The notes under the pieces were generated by a model that saw only the letters and a list, made by a program, of their open reading frames with translations, searched no databases and had not been told where the DNA came from. DNA of 15,836 bases from CAZDCZ01 sp964504155 (GTDB lineage Bacteria > Bacteroidota > Bacteroidia > Bacteroidales > UBA12077). Made by a program: the position numbers and the translations under genes. Below, piece after piece: positions 1 to 6,622 of the stretch (positions are counted from its first letter, which is position 1; the number at the start of each line of letters is the position of its first letter). The stretch covers positions 1 to 15,836 of the forward strand of contig CAZDCZ010000067.1 in the NCBI GenBank assembly GCA_964504155.1, read 5' to 3'.

Positions 1-3
1 ATT

Positions 4-16
4 GGGCTTTCAGCCC
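4..16. repeat. Small REP-like hairpin GGGCT-TTC-AGCCC
   Basis: A perfect 5-bp inverted repeat, GGGCT (4-8) and AGCCC (12-16), around a 3-nt loop. It is strikingly GC-rich against its surroundings. Short hairpins built on GGGCTgaAAGCCC (the reverse-strand reading here) occur as dispersed REP-like elements in several phyla, sometimes with REP-associated Y1 transposases. Only one copy is in the window and it lies at the very edge, so calling it a dispersed repeat is an inference. Confidence 0.4.
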
Positions 17-93
17 TGATTATAATGATTCTCCACAACTTTTTAAAGTGATCCGTCGAAACATCTGGTTTTTAGATTAATAGATTGGCTTTG

Positions 94-137
94 TTGAACT
101 CGTTTCACTCGGTTCTTCAATTTTGCTTAGAATAACA
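94..137. repeat. Probable dispersed intergenic repeat remnant
   Basis: Non-coding stretch with an imperfect inverted repeat: TTGAAC (94-99) against GTTCTTCAA (112-120), followed by GCTTAGAATAACAA. Read on the minus strand it resembles the 'TTATTCTAAGC...GAAGAACCGAGTGAAACGAG' class of intergenic repeats common in Bacteroidota genomes. No coding potential is visible. The assignment rests on resemblance, since only one copy can be seen here. Confidence 0.35.
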
Positions 138-175
138 ATAATCTTGCCTTTTGGAACATCATCACTGAATACAGC

Positions 176-193
176 TAACAGTTAACAGTTAAC
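176..193. repeat. Short tandem repeat, TAACAGT unit
   Basis: Two full copies of TAACAGT (176-182, 183-189) plus a partial TAAC (190-193), with a degenerate ACAGC just before. The array covers the last codons and the stop (182-184, minus strand) of the alpha/beta hydrolase, so copy-number change would alter its last residues (Val-Asn-Cys). Confidence 0.7.
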
Positions 194-1000
194 TTTTAAT
201 AGCCAACTATTAACTAGTTCAATAAATTTTTCTTTTTGTTCGGCATGTACCCAATGCCCTGAATTTGGTATTGTAATAATTTGCGATTCCGTAAATACAT
301 CCATTATATCTATTTTATCTTCGTTAGAAATGTAATCAGAATCCTTCCCTTTAATAAATAAACAAGGAATATCTATTTTAATATTTGAGTTTAATGATGA
401 GTTTTTCTCAAAGCCATCTAAAATGTTTGGTAGATTATTTCGAATGCTTTTTAAATTAAATCTCCAAGAATATCTTTTATCAGGATTATGTTTTATGTTT
501 TTTGCTAAAAAATTAATTAAGCGTTCTTCTTTTATGTTTTTTCTTATTTGATTTTTAATATCGATTATTGACTTTGCTCTTTCTAAATCAATATTATAAA
601 GAGTGTTAATTATGTTTAAATGCGAAAGAGCTAGTTCGCTTTTGTTTATTAAATTTTTATAAGAAAATGGTGATATGTCAACAATAATTAAATTTTTAAC
701 AAATTCGGGATATTTATTAGCAAAATGCATTGCAGTTTTTCCACCCATAGAATGACCTAGAATAGTGGGGTTTTCTATATTGTGGCTTTTAATAAAATCA
801 TAAAGATCATTACAAAGCAGCTTATAATTATACTCGTTAGAATGATGAGACCGACCATGGTTACGTTGATCTATAACAAAAACTTTAAAACTATTCGACA
901 AATCTTTTGCAATCGGAATCCAATTGTCAGACGAGCCATATAAACCATGTAATATTATTAAAGGCTTACCTTCTCCGTATTTTCTATAAAAAAGTTCCAA
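182..1000 (-). CDS. Alpha/beta-fold hydrolase (YbfF/ABHD11-like esterase)
   Basis: A 272-residue cytosolic serine hydrolase with no signal peptide. The oxyanion-hole region is LHGLYGSSDNW (His18-Gly19). The nucleophile elbow is GHSMGG with Ser84, Asp220 or Asp222 in GKDSD is the likely acid (Asp108 in VDIS is another candidate), and His249 in NSGHW completes the triad. Length and motifs fit the YbfF/ABHD11 group of esterases and thioesterases; the natural substrate is unknown. The start codon is TTG (998-1000). It is preferred because family similarity begins at once (MELFYRKYGEGKPL), the upstream in-frame stop at 1010-1012 is only three codons away, and the next in-frame Met is at residue 85, inside the nucleophile motif. 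It lies 9 nt downstream of pdxJ in the same reading frame, so co-transcription and probably translational coupling are likely. The fold is certain, the exact reaction is not. Confidence 0.88.
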   Translation of the reverse strand: MELFYRKYGEGKPLIILHGLYGSSDNWIPIAKDLSNSFKVFVIDQRNHGRSHHSNEYNYKLLCNDLYDFIKSHNIENPTILGHSMGGKTAMHFANKYPEFVKNLIIVDISPFSYKNLINKSELALSHLNIINTLYNIDLERAKSIIDIKNQIRKNIKEERLINFLAKNIKHNPDKRYSWRFNLKSIRNNLPNILDGFEKNSSLNSNIKIDIPCLFIKGKDSDYISNEDKIDIMDVFTESQIITIPNSGHWVHAEQKEKFIELVNSWLLKVNC

Positions 1001-1001
1001 A

Positions 1002-1028
1002 ACGAAAAGTTAAATTTTTACTTTTCGT
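1002..1028 (-). promoter_or_regulatory. Hairpin across the pdxJ stop and hydrolase start region
   Basis: A perfect 9-bp inverted repeat, ACGAAAAGT (1002-1010) and ACTTTTCGT (1020-1028), with a 9-nt loop. In the minus-strand transcript it spans the last pdxJ codons and its stop (1010-1012). It ends one nucleotide before the TTG start of the hydrolase, so it covers the place where a ribosome would load. A role in translational coupling is inferred. Confidence 0.45.
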
Positions 1029-1726
1029 AAGTACATTTGTATTGTATTTTCTAAACCGAAGTATAGTGCATCGGAAATTAGTGCATGTCCAATTGAAACC
1101 TCAAGTAATCCGGGAATGTTTCTGACAAAATATTCAAGATTTTCTAAATTTAAATCATGACCGGCATTAATCCCTAAACCAACTTTATTAGCTGTAATGG
1201 CAGCGTTAATAAATGGTTCTATAGCTTTTGCTCTATTTTCTTTAAACCCGGTTACATATGGCTCTGTATATAATTCTATTCTATCTGTTCCTATGTCGGC
1301 TGCACGTTTAATAATTTCTGTGTCTGTTTCAACAAAAATAGAAGTCCTAATATTATAACTTTTTAACCGAGAAATTATTTTCGATAAAACATTTTTATTT
1401 TTTATTGTATTCCAGCCTGCATTCGATGTTAAAGCATCAGGATGATCAGGAACAAGAGTAACTTGATGAGGTTTTATTTCGCATACTAAGTTTAAAAAAT
1501 TTTCCGATGGATATCCCTCAATATTAAATTCTGTTGTTAAAGCAGGTTTTAGGTCATAAACATCACTGTATCGTATATGTCTTTCGTCTGGTCGTGGATG
1601 AACAGTAATGCCTTCTGCCCCAAATTTCTCGCAATTAATAGCAGTTTCTAAAATATTAGGAATATTTCCTCCTCTTGCATTTCGAATTGTAGCAATTTTG
1701 TTTATGTTAACGCTTAAATTTGTCAT
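1010..1726 (-). CDS. pdxJ: Pyridoxine 5'-phosphate synthase PdxJ
   Basis: Final step of the DXP-dependent vitamin B6 pathway: condenses 1-deoxy-D-xylulose 5-phosphate with 3-amino-1-hydroxyacetone 1-phosphate to form pyridoxine 5'-phosphate, in the cytoplasm. The 238-residue TIM-barrel protein is full length for the family. Visible motifs are VNINKIATIRNARGG (residues 6-20), TVHPRPDERHIR (41-52, with His43, Arg45 and His50), FNIE (Glu70), IELYTEPY (Glu151), INAGHD (His190) and IGHA (His214). These match the phosphate-binding and catalytic positions known from the E. coli enzyme. The NINK form in place of the E. coli NIDH is, from memory, usual in Bacteroidota. The start is ATG at 1724-1726. 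It heads a minus-strand unit with the hydrolase and is divergent from the CBS gene, with 81 nt between them. Confidence 0.97.
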   Translation of the reverse strand: MTNLSVNINKIATIRNARGGNIPNILETAINCEKFGAEGITVHPRPDERHIRYSDVYDLKPALTTEFNIEGYPSENFLNLVCEIKPHQVTLVPDHPDALTSNAGWNTIKNKNVLSKIISRLKSYNIRTSIFVETDTEIIKRAADIGTDRIELYTEPYVTGFKENRAKAIEPFINAAITANKVGLGINAGHDLNLENLEYFVRNIPGLLEVSIGHALISDALYFGLENTIQMYLRKVKI

Positions 1727-1731
1727 ATCTT

Positions 1732-1739
1732 TATCTTTG
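1732..1739 (+). promoter_or_regulatory. Candidate -7 element TATCTTTG for the CBS gene
   Basis: An exact match to the Bacteroidota -7 consensus TAnnTTTG, 68 nt before the CBS gene start. No convincing -33 TTG lies at the expected spacing, and the site overlaps the leader of the divergent pdxJ, so it is a weak call. Confidence 0.28.
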
Positions 1740-1772
1740 TAAAAAGATTTTTTTTTTGTAAATTTATTTTTA

Positions 1773-1780
1773 CAAAAATA
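1773..1780 (-). promoter_or_regulatory. Candidate -7 element TATTTTTG for pdxJ
   Basis: Reads TATTTTTG on the minus strand, matching TAnnTTTG, 46 nt upstream of the pdxJ ATG. No clear -33 TTG lies at the expected distance. The surroundings are T/A homopolymers, so chance matches are easy. Confidence 0.25.
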
Positions 1781-1807
1781 ATAGTATTTTTTTAGATCGA
1801 CAGGATA

Positions 1808-2473
1808 ATGTTAGCAAAAGATTTAATATCGAATGAAATTCCGGCATTGAGAACTTCAGATACAGGTATCGAAGCACTTAATTATATGGAGGTTTTTCGA
1901 ATATCGCATTTACCAATAGTTAATAATGAAGAGTTTTTAGGACTTGTGTCTGATTCTGATATCTACGACCTTAATACTCCGGAGTATCCTTTGGGAAACC
2001 ACAAACTTTCGTTAACTAGGCCTTATGTTAGAATCGATCAGCATATTTACGAAGTAATTGAAGTCTTTTCGAGATTAAAATTAACTGTAGTTCCTGTACT
2101 CGATTATGAAAATAAATATTGTGGATTAATTAGAGTTAGCGAGTTGCTTCAATATTTCTCGAAACTTACAGCCGTAGAGAAAAGTGGAAGTATAATAGTT
2201 TTAGAAATTAATCAGAATGATTATTCCCTTACCGAAATTGCTCAGATAATAGAATCTAATGATGCAAAGATATTAAGCTTGTATTTAAAATCGCATCCCG
2301 ATTCTATGAAAATGAATATAACAATAAAAGTAAATATTACCGATATTACTGCAATTATACAAACCTTTAATCGCTACAATTACTTAGTTAAAGCATCGTT
2401 TATGGAGTACGACAAGCAAAATGATATTTTCGACTCGAGATATAAATCTTTCATGAAATATCTTAATATTTAA
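1808..2473 (+). CDS. CBS-pair protein with C-terminal ACT-like domain
   Basis: A 221-residue soluble protein. Residues 1-120 hold two CBS motifs: the first around LRTSDTGIEALNYMEVFRISHLPIVNNEEFLGLVSDSDI, the second around VRIDQHIYEVIEVFSRLKLTVVPVLD and CGLIRVSELL. CBS pairs bind adenosine nucleotides such as AMP, ATP or SAM and usually regulate a partner. Residues 128-200 (GSIIVLEINQND... to ...YLVKASFMEYD) have the alternating strand/helix pattern of an ACT-like ligand-binding fold. No catalytic domain is attached. The start is ATG at 1808 with no Shine-Dalgarno. Similar proteins sit upstream of nadK in many Bacteroidota, which invites the guess that it senses adenylate or NAD status, but the partner is unknown. 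Here an Omp85 gene is interposed. Confidence 0.85.
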   Translation: MLAKDLISNEIPALRTSDTGIEALNYMEVFRISHLPIVNNEEFLGLVSDSDIYDLNTPEYPLGNHKLSLTRPYVRIDQHIYEVIEVFSRLKLTVVPVLDYENKYCGLIRVSELLQYFSKLTAVEKSGSIIVLEINQNDYSLTEIAQIIESNDAKILSLYLKSHPDSMKMNITIKVNITDITAIIQTFNRYNYLVKASFMEYDKQNDIFDSRYKSFMKYLNI

Positions 2474-2529
2474 AATAGAAACCTTTGTTTAACTTCCTTT
2501 GTAAATAATTATAAAAATAACATCTAACA

Positions 2530-2562
2530 TTTGAAAAATATAGCACGAAAGTTGTACCTTTA
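2530..2562 (+). promoter_or_regulatory. Candidate promoter for the short Omp85 gene
   Basis: TTTG (2530-2533) and TACCTTTA (2555-2562) are separated by 21 nt. This matches the Bacteroidota -33/-7 pattern TTTG...TAnnTTTG except for the last base. It lies in the 124-nt gap after the CBS gene, 35 nt before the downstream ATG, so the Omp85-nadK pair may have its own transcript. Confidence 0.42.
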
Positions 2563-2597
2563 TAAGTTTAAATTATAAGTAATTAGTATTTTCGAAT

Positions 2598-4034
2598 ATG
2601 TTTGTATCTATGCGTATATTGATGTTTTTGACATTTTTATTGCTAAATGTTAATGTGTTAGCTTTTAAATTAAAAGCCAATATTGAAGATGCGCAGCAAT
2701 ATATACGTGTTAATAGAATTAATTTAAGTGGAAATATTCACACAAAAGATTTTGTTATTCTTCGAGAATTAGATTTTGTTGTTGGCGAAAAAATAAAGAA
2801 GAATAGTGTTAACGAAAGAATTGAACATAGCAAACAAAATTTATTAAATACTTCATTGTTTAATTTTGTAGTAATTTCTATTAGTAATAGAGTCGATAAT
2901 CAGATAGATATTAATATTAATCTTGATGAAAGATGGTATTTTTGGCCGTATCCGGTATTCGAACATGCCGACAGAAATTTAAGCTCTTTTATCGATAATG
3001 GAGATTGGACAAAAGTTGATTATGGCATTTATTTTTTAGTGTCAAATTTCCGAGGACGGAACGAAACATTAAAATTAAAGGCAATATCTGGCTATAAAAA
3101 CCAATTCTCGTTATATTATTATAAACCGTATATTGATGAAAATAACCAATTTGGAGCAGGTATTAGTATAGATTATTTTAGAAATAGCGAAATTGCGTAT
3201 GTTACATCGAATAATGAATTAAGTTATTTGAAATTTAAAAATAGACTTGCTCGTTATACTTTTGGCTCTTCTTTTTTTATATCTTATCGTCCAAAAATAT
3301 ATAATACTCATAAATTCGCCATTGAATACAATCGTGCTTATGTACAAGATTCTGTAAGTGTTTTAAATGCCAATTATTTTGGAGATGGTAAAAATTCTGC
3401 ATCTTACATCAAATTAACTTATAGATTTGAGCGAGATAAACGAGATTCAAAGACATATCCTTTAGATGGTTATTATTTCGATTTTAATATATCAAAAAGA
3501 GGAGGTGATGTTATTCAAAATAACATAATAAACGATTTGTATTTAAAATCATCTGTTGAAAAATATTTCTCTTTTGATAAGAAATTATATTTTAGTTCAG
3601 GAATAGAATCGAAGATATCAATTTTCTCTGAGCATTCATATTATTTAAGCGAAGCTTTAGGATTTGATAATTATTTAAGAGGAATGGAATATTATGTAAT
3701 GAATGGTCAAAATTATTTTATAAATAAAAACAATTTGAAATATGAAATATTACCAAAGACAATAAAAAAACTTAATTTTATTCCATTCGATAGATTTAAT
3801 AAAATTCACTATTCTTTATATTGTAATTTGTTTTTTGATACAGGATTAGCCTATTCTGATTCTTATTTTAAAGAAAATGAAAATACAATGTTAAACGAAG
3901 TTTTATATAGCGGTGGAATTGGTGTCGATTTGGTTACATATTACGATAAAGTTTTTCGAATAGAGTATTCGGTAAATCGATATGGCGAACATGGTTTTTT
4001 CTTTCATATTGGAGCACCAATAGTATGTAATTAG
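2598..4034 (+). CDS. Short Omp85-family outer-membrane protein (one POTRA plus barrel)
   Basis: A 478-residue predicted outer-membrane protein. The signal peptide ends near VLA-F (residues 20-23). Met5 (2610) is an equally good start and gives a more standard signal peptide. Residues 37-111 form one POTRA-like domain: RINLSGNIHTKDFVILREL, then LLNTSLFNFVVISI, then ININLDERWY. The remainder is rich in alternating aromatic strands, as in a 16-strand barrel. LRGM (360-363) corresponds to the conserved L6-loop (V/L)RG(F/Y) motif of Omp85 proteins. The ERWYFWPYPVFEHADRN segment (111-127) recurs in a Bacteroidota-specific BamA/TamA-like group. It is much shorter than the five-POTRA BamA downstream, so it is probably an accessory translocase or insertase of unknown client, not the essential BamA. 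It precedes nadK by 53 nt. Family assignment is solid; function is inferred. Confidence 0.8.
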   Translation: MFVSMRILMFLTFLLLNVNVLAFKLKANIEDAQQYIRVNRINLSGNIHTKDFVILRELDFVVGEKIKKNSVNERIEHSKQNLLNTSLFNFVVISISNRVDNQIDININLDERWYFWPYPVFEHADRNLSSFIDNGDWTKVDYGIYFLVSNFRGRNETLKLKAISGYKNQFSLYYYKPYIDENNQFGAGISIDYFRNSEIAYVTSNNELSYLKFKNRLARYTFGSSFFISYRPKIYNTHKFAIEYNRAYVQDSVSVLNANYFGDGKNSASYIKLTYRFERDKRDSKTYPLDGYYFDFNISKRGGDVIQNNIINDLYLKSSVEKYFSFDKKLYFSSGIESKISIFSEHSYYLSEALGFDNYLRGMEYYVMNGQNYFINKNNLKYEILPKTIKKLNFIPFDRFNKIHYSLYCNLFFDTGLAYSDSYFKENENTMLNEVLYSGGIGVDLVTYYDKVFRIEYSVNRYGEHGFFFHIGAPIVCN

Positions 4035-4062
4035 AATAAATTAGTAATAATAAATTAGTAAT
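4035..4062 (+). repeat. Perfect 14-bp tandem duplication
   Basis: AATAAATTAGTAAT occurs twice head to tail (4035-4048, 4049-4062), starting immediately after the stop of the Omp85 gene and ending 25 nt before the nadK ATG. It fills about half of the 53-nt spacer and looks like a recent slippage duplication. Confidence 0.85.
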
Positions 4063-4087
4063 TGTTTACTAAAACTAAATTTAACAA

Positions 4088-4966
4088 ATGAGAGTAGCAA
4101 TTTATGGACGGAGTTTCGAATTAAAATATAAAAATTATATTGTTGAATTTTTCAATAAATTAAATAACCTTAATGTAGAAATAATTGTTTATACGAAATT
4201 TTACGATTTCTTAATCGAAAAAATAGGGTATAAACCACAAATACACGAGATAATTGATAAAAATCTTAATAGAGATAGTAAGATAGATTTTGTATTTAGT
4301 ATTGGTGGCGATGGAACAATTCTTGATGCCGTTACTTTTGTTCGAAATACAGATATCCCTGTTATAGGGATAAATACCGGGAAATTAGGGTTTCTTGCAG
4401 ATATTGCCATTGAAGCAATTCCTGAAGCACTACAAACTATTTTCGAAAAAAAATATTCTATAGACGAAAGAATATTATTAAGGTTAGAATCGCCTTCCGG
4501 ATTGTTTGACAAATTTTCTTATGGTTTAAACGAGATAACTGTCCAAAAGAAATCATCAACAATGATAAGAGTTAAAACATATATTAATAACGAATTTTTA
4601 AATACATATAGGGCAGATGGATTAATTGTTTCTACTCCTACAGGGTCAACAGCTTATTCGCTTAGTGTAGGAGGTCCAATATTAATCCCAGAATTGAAAA
4701 ATTTTATCTTGTCACCAATTTCACCGCATAATTTAACAGTTAGACCAATAGTAATTCCCGACAATAGTAAGATTACTTTAAAACTGGATGATGAAAATGT
4801 TGATTATTTAGTGTCTATTGATCACAGATCGAAAGAAGTGCATAAACCAATTGTTCTTGAAATAAGTAAAGCAGAATTTAAATTGAAACTAATAAAGCTA
4901 GAAGGAAAAAGTTTTTATTCAACTCTTAGAAATAAATTGATGTGGGGAGCTGATATTAGAAACTAA
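4088..4966 (+). CDS. nadK: NAD kinase
   Basis: ATP-dependent phosphorylation of NAD+ to NADP+ in the cytoplasm, the only de novo source of NADP. The 292-residue protein has the family motifs in order: SIGGDGTILDA (71-81, with Asp75 of GGDGT as catalytic acid/base), INTGKLGFL (95-103), GLNEI (146-150, Asn148-Glu149), the glycine-rich STPTGSTAYSLSVGGP (182-197) and the SPISPHNLTVRPIVIP segment (209-224). Length is normal and no key residue is missing. The start is ATG at 4088. It follows the short Omp85 gene and is followed by a 228-nt gap with a probable new promoter, so it is likely the last gene of its unit. Linkage to pdxJ and the CBS gene is common in Bacteroidota. Confidence 0.97.
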   Translation: MRVAIYGRSFELKYKNYIVEFFNKLNNLNVEIIVYTKFYDFLIEKIGYKPQIHEIIDKNLNRDSKIDFVFSIGGDGTILDAVTFVRNTDIPVIGINTGKLGFLADIAIEAIPEALQTIFEKKYSIDERILLRLESPSGLFDKFSYGLNEITVQKKSSTMIRVKTYINNEFLNTYRADGLIVSTPTGSTAYSLSVGGPILIPELKNFILSPISPHNLTVRPIVIPDNSKITLKLDDENVDYLVSIDHRSKEVHKPIVLEISKAEFKLKLIKLEGKSFYSTLRNKLMWGADIRN

Positions 4967-5069
4967 TATATACTATAATTATAACGATAAAAGAAAATAT
5001 GCCAATTTAGAAAATTGCGAATTATCTGACAAAATTGATATTTCCAAATATGTTTTGTAAATTGTAAAT

Positions 5070-5085
5070 TAATTATCGATAATTA
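5070..5085. repeat. Perfect 16-bp palindrome
   Basis: TAATTATCGATAATTA is self-complementary and is embedded between copies of GTAAATT (5058-5064 region upstream; 5086-5092 downstream). It lies 104 nt after nadK and about 70 nt before the candidate promoter of the following operon. It could be an operator half-site pair or simply part of an AT-rich spacer. Confidence 0.55.
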
Positions 5086-5104
5086 GTAAATTCGTTATTT
5101 TGAA

Positions 5105-5137
5105 CAATAAAAAGTTCTTTTTGAAGTTTTTTTATTG
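5105..5137 (+). terminator. AT-rich hairpin, possible terminator after nadK
   Basis: CAATAAAAA (5105-5113) pairs perfectly with TTTTTATTG (5129-5137), with a smaller TTC/GAA pairing inside the loop. A T-rich stretch (5139-5147) follows. The stem is AT-rich and therefore weak, and the distance from the nadK stop is 138 nt, so terminator function is uncertain. Confidence 0.3.
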
Positions 5138-5163
5138 ATTTCTTTTTAAAAAAATTAAATTTG
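5135..5163 (+). promoter_or_regulatory. Candidate promoter of the envelope-biogenesis operon
   Basis: TTG (5135-5137) and TAAATTTG (5156-5163) are 18 nt apart. The second is an exact match to the Bacteroidota -7 consensus TAnnTTTG. The predicted transcript would start about 25 nt before the ATG at 5195. It is well placed to drive the closely spaced genes from the first barrel protein through ompH. Confidence 0.5.
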
Positions 5164-5194
5164 TATTATTAAATTAAGAGACACATAGTTAATT

Positions 5195-5941
5195 ATGAAA
5201 AAGGGATGTTTATTTTTTCTTTTAATAATAGTTACTTTATCTGCTTATTCTCAGAGATGGAAATTAGGCAGATTTGAGATTGTTTATGGTATAGGAACAA
5301 GTAATTACTTTGGAGATATAGGAGGTGGAGAAGAACATCATAATTGGAGTCCTGCCGATCTTGATTTTAAATATACTCGTCCTGTAGTGTCTGTTGGTTG
5401 TAGGTATAGAATGAAAGAGAAAGTATCTGTAAAAGCCTATTTGAATTATGTAAATATTTATGGTTCAGATGTAAATTCAATTAACGATAGTAGATTTTAT
5501 TCTTTTTCATCAAATTTGATTGAATTGTATGGTCATGTTGAGTATGACCTGATTTCTGCTAAACAATTTATGAACTATTCTTCAAGGGGAGTTCGGTATG
5601 GATTACAAAAATTTAATTCTTCTATTAATGTATATACTTTTGTTGGACTTGGAGGAATGTTCTTTTTCACAAAAGCTAAAGATAATTTAGCATCAAGTGA
5701 ACGATTTGTTGACAATAAGCATATTGCATTAGGAATTCCTTTAGGTTTTGGTGTAAGATATCCATTGAATAATCGATTGTTTGTTGGATTTGAATTTGGA
5801 GGAAGATTTACTACTACAGATTATTTAGACGGCTTTTCTCCAAAAGTATCTAATGCTGTCGATATGTATTATATCTCAGTTATAAATATTTCATACAAAC
5901 TTAAAAAAAGAGGTTTCCGAAATAAAAACATTCACTTCTAA
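5195..5941 (+). CDS. DUF6089-type outer-membrane beta-barrel protein (first copy)
   Basis: A 248-residue exported protein. The signal peptide MKKGCLFFLLIIVTLSAYS is followed by Gln20, a cleavage typical of Bacteroidota. The mature part is made of alternating hydrophobic strands and short turns, as in an 8-to-10-strand outer-membrane barrel. GIGTSNYFGDIGG (33-45) and FTTTDYLDGFSP (205-218 region) are hallmarks of the DUF6089/porin-like family that neighbours uppS and bamA in this phylum. No function has been established to my knowledge; proximity to BamA suggests an envelope role or simply a BamA client. It is the first gene after the candidate promoter and lies 6 nt before its paralogue, so the two are surely co-transcribed. 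Confidence 0.82.
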   Translation: MKKGCLFFLLIIVTLSAYSQRWKLGRFEIVYGIGTSNYFGDIGGGEEHHNWSPADLDFKYTRPVVSVGCRYRMKEKVSVKAYLNYVNIYGSDVNSINDSRFYSFSSNLIELYGHVEYDLISAKQFMNYSSRGVRYGLQKFNSSINVYTFVGLGGMFFFTKAKDNLASSERFVDNKHIALGIPLGFGVRYPLNNRLFVGFEFGGRFTTTDYLDGFSPKVSNAVDMYYISVINISYKLKKRGFRNKNIHF

Positions 5942-5947
5942 TTTGGT

Positions 5948-6616
5948 ATGAAAAAAATATTTATTCTTTTAATTTTTAGTATCTCTTTTTTTTTTACTAA
6001 CGGACAGAGTAAATCCGAATTGGGTTTATTTCTAGGTACCTCATATTATAACGGAGATATTAATAAATCAAAAATCTTTTATTCCCCGGCTCCGGCATAT
6101 GGTATTCATTATAAATATAATGTCGATAAATATATGTCGGCAAGAGTAGGTCTGTTTTATGGAGGGGTAAGCGGTAATGGGGCTGACTTTAGCGATATTC
6201 CTTATCAAGCACAAATTGCATCTTTTTCGTCAAAAGTGCTAGATTTTAATATTCTTTTTGAATTTAATTTTTTTTCATACGATAGTTGGGGCTTTGTTGA
6301 TAGAAATAAAGAAAGGTTCTCTCCCTTTGTTTTTGGAGGAATTGGAGGATATTGGGTTTTTGGAGGAAAAGGATTTGCTAATCCGATATCAATTCCTTTT
6401 GGATTGGGAATTAAATATAATATCTTTGACCGCTTAACATTAGGAATGGAATGGAGTTTTAGAAAAATATTTAGCGATAATATCGACGGTGTTAAAAATA
6501 TTTCAGATTCTAATCATAAGTCAATGATGCATAATGATGATTGGATTTCTTTTTGTGGAGTGTTTGTAACATATAGTATTAGTAGAGAAAAATTAAAATG
6601 TCCTACATATAATTAG
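5948..6616 (+). CDS. DUF6089-type outer-membrane beta-barrel protein (second copy)
   Basis: A 222-residue exported protein with the signal peptide MKKIFILLIFSISFFFTNG and then Gln20. The mature start, SELGLFLGTSYYNGDINKSKIF, is the typical opening of this family, followed by AYGIHYKYNVDKYMSARVGLFYGGVSG. Glycine/aromatic-rich strand pairs (FSPFVFGGIGGYWVFGG; IPFGLGIKYNIFDRLTLGMEW) complete a small barrel. It resembles the preceding gene in length and layout but is well diverged, suggesting an old tandem duplication. The gap to uppS is 6 nt. The function is unknown. Its conserved place just before uppS and bamA in Bacteroidota is the main clue. Confidence 0.82.
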   Translation: MKKIFILLIFSISFFFTNGQSKSELGLFLGTSYYNGDINKSKIFYSPAPAYGIHYKYNVDKYMSARVGLFYGGVSGNGADFSDIPYQAQIASFSSKVLDFNILFEFNFFSYDSWGFVDRNKERFSPFVFGGIGGYWVFGGKGFANPISIPFGLGIKYNIFDRLTLGMEWSFRKIFSDNIDGVKNISDSNHKSMMHNDDWISFCGVFVTYSISREKLKCPTYN

Positions 6617-6622
6617 TTAAGA

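Noticed and set aside
907..1125. A 72-codon plus-strand open frame over the pdxJ/hydrolase junction
   Set aside because: It lies antisense to two clearly recognised proteins, shows no family resemblance and has no promoter of its own. It is a by-product of the opposite strand.
4201..4512. A 103-codon minus-strand open frame inside nadK
   Set aside because: Antisense to the GGDGT region of NAD kinase; its sequence reflects constraint on the kinase.
4974..4983. TATAATTATA palindrome just after nadK
   Set aside because: Ten bases of pure A/T in an AT-rich spacer; expected by chance and lacking other support.
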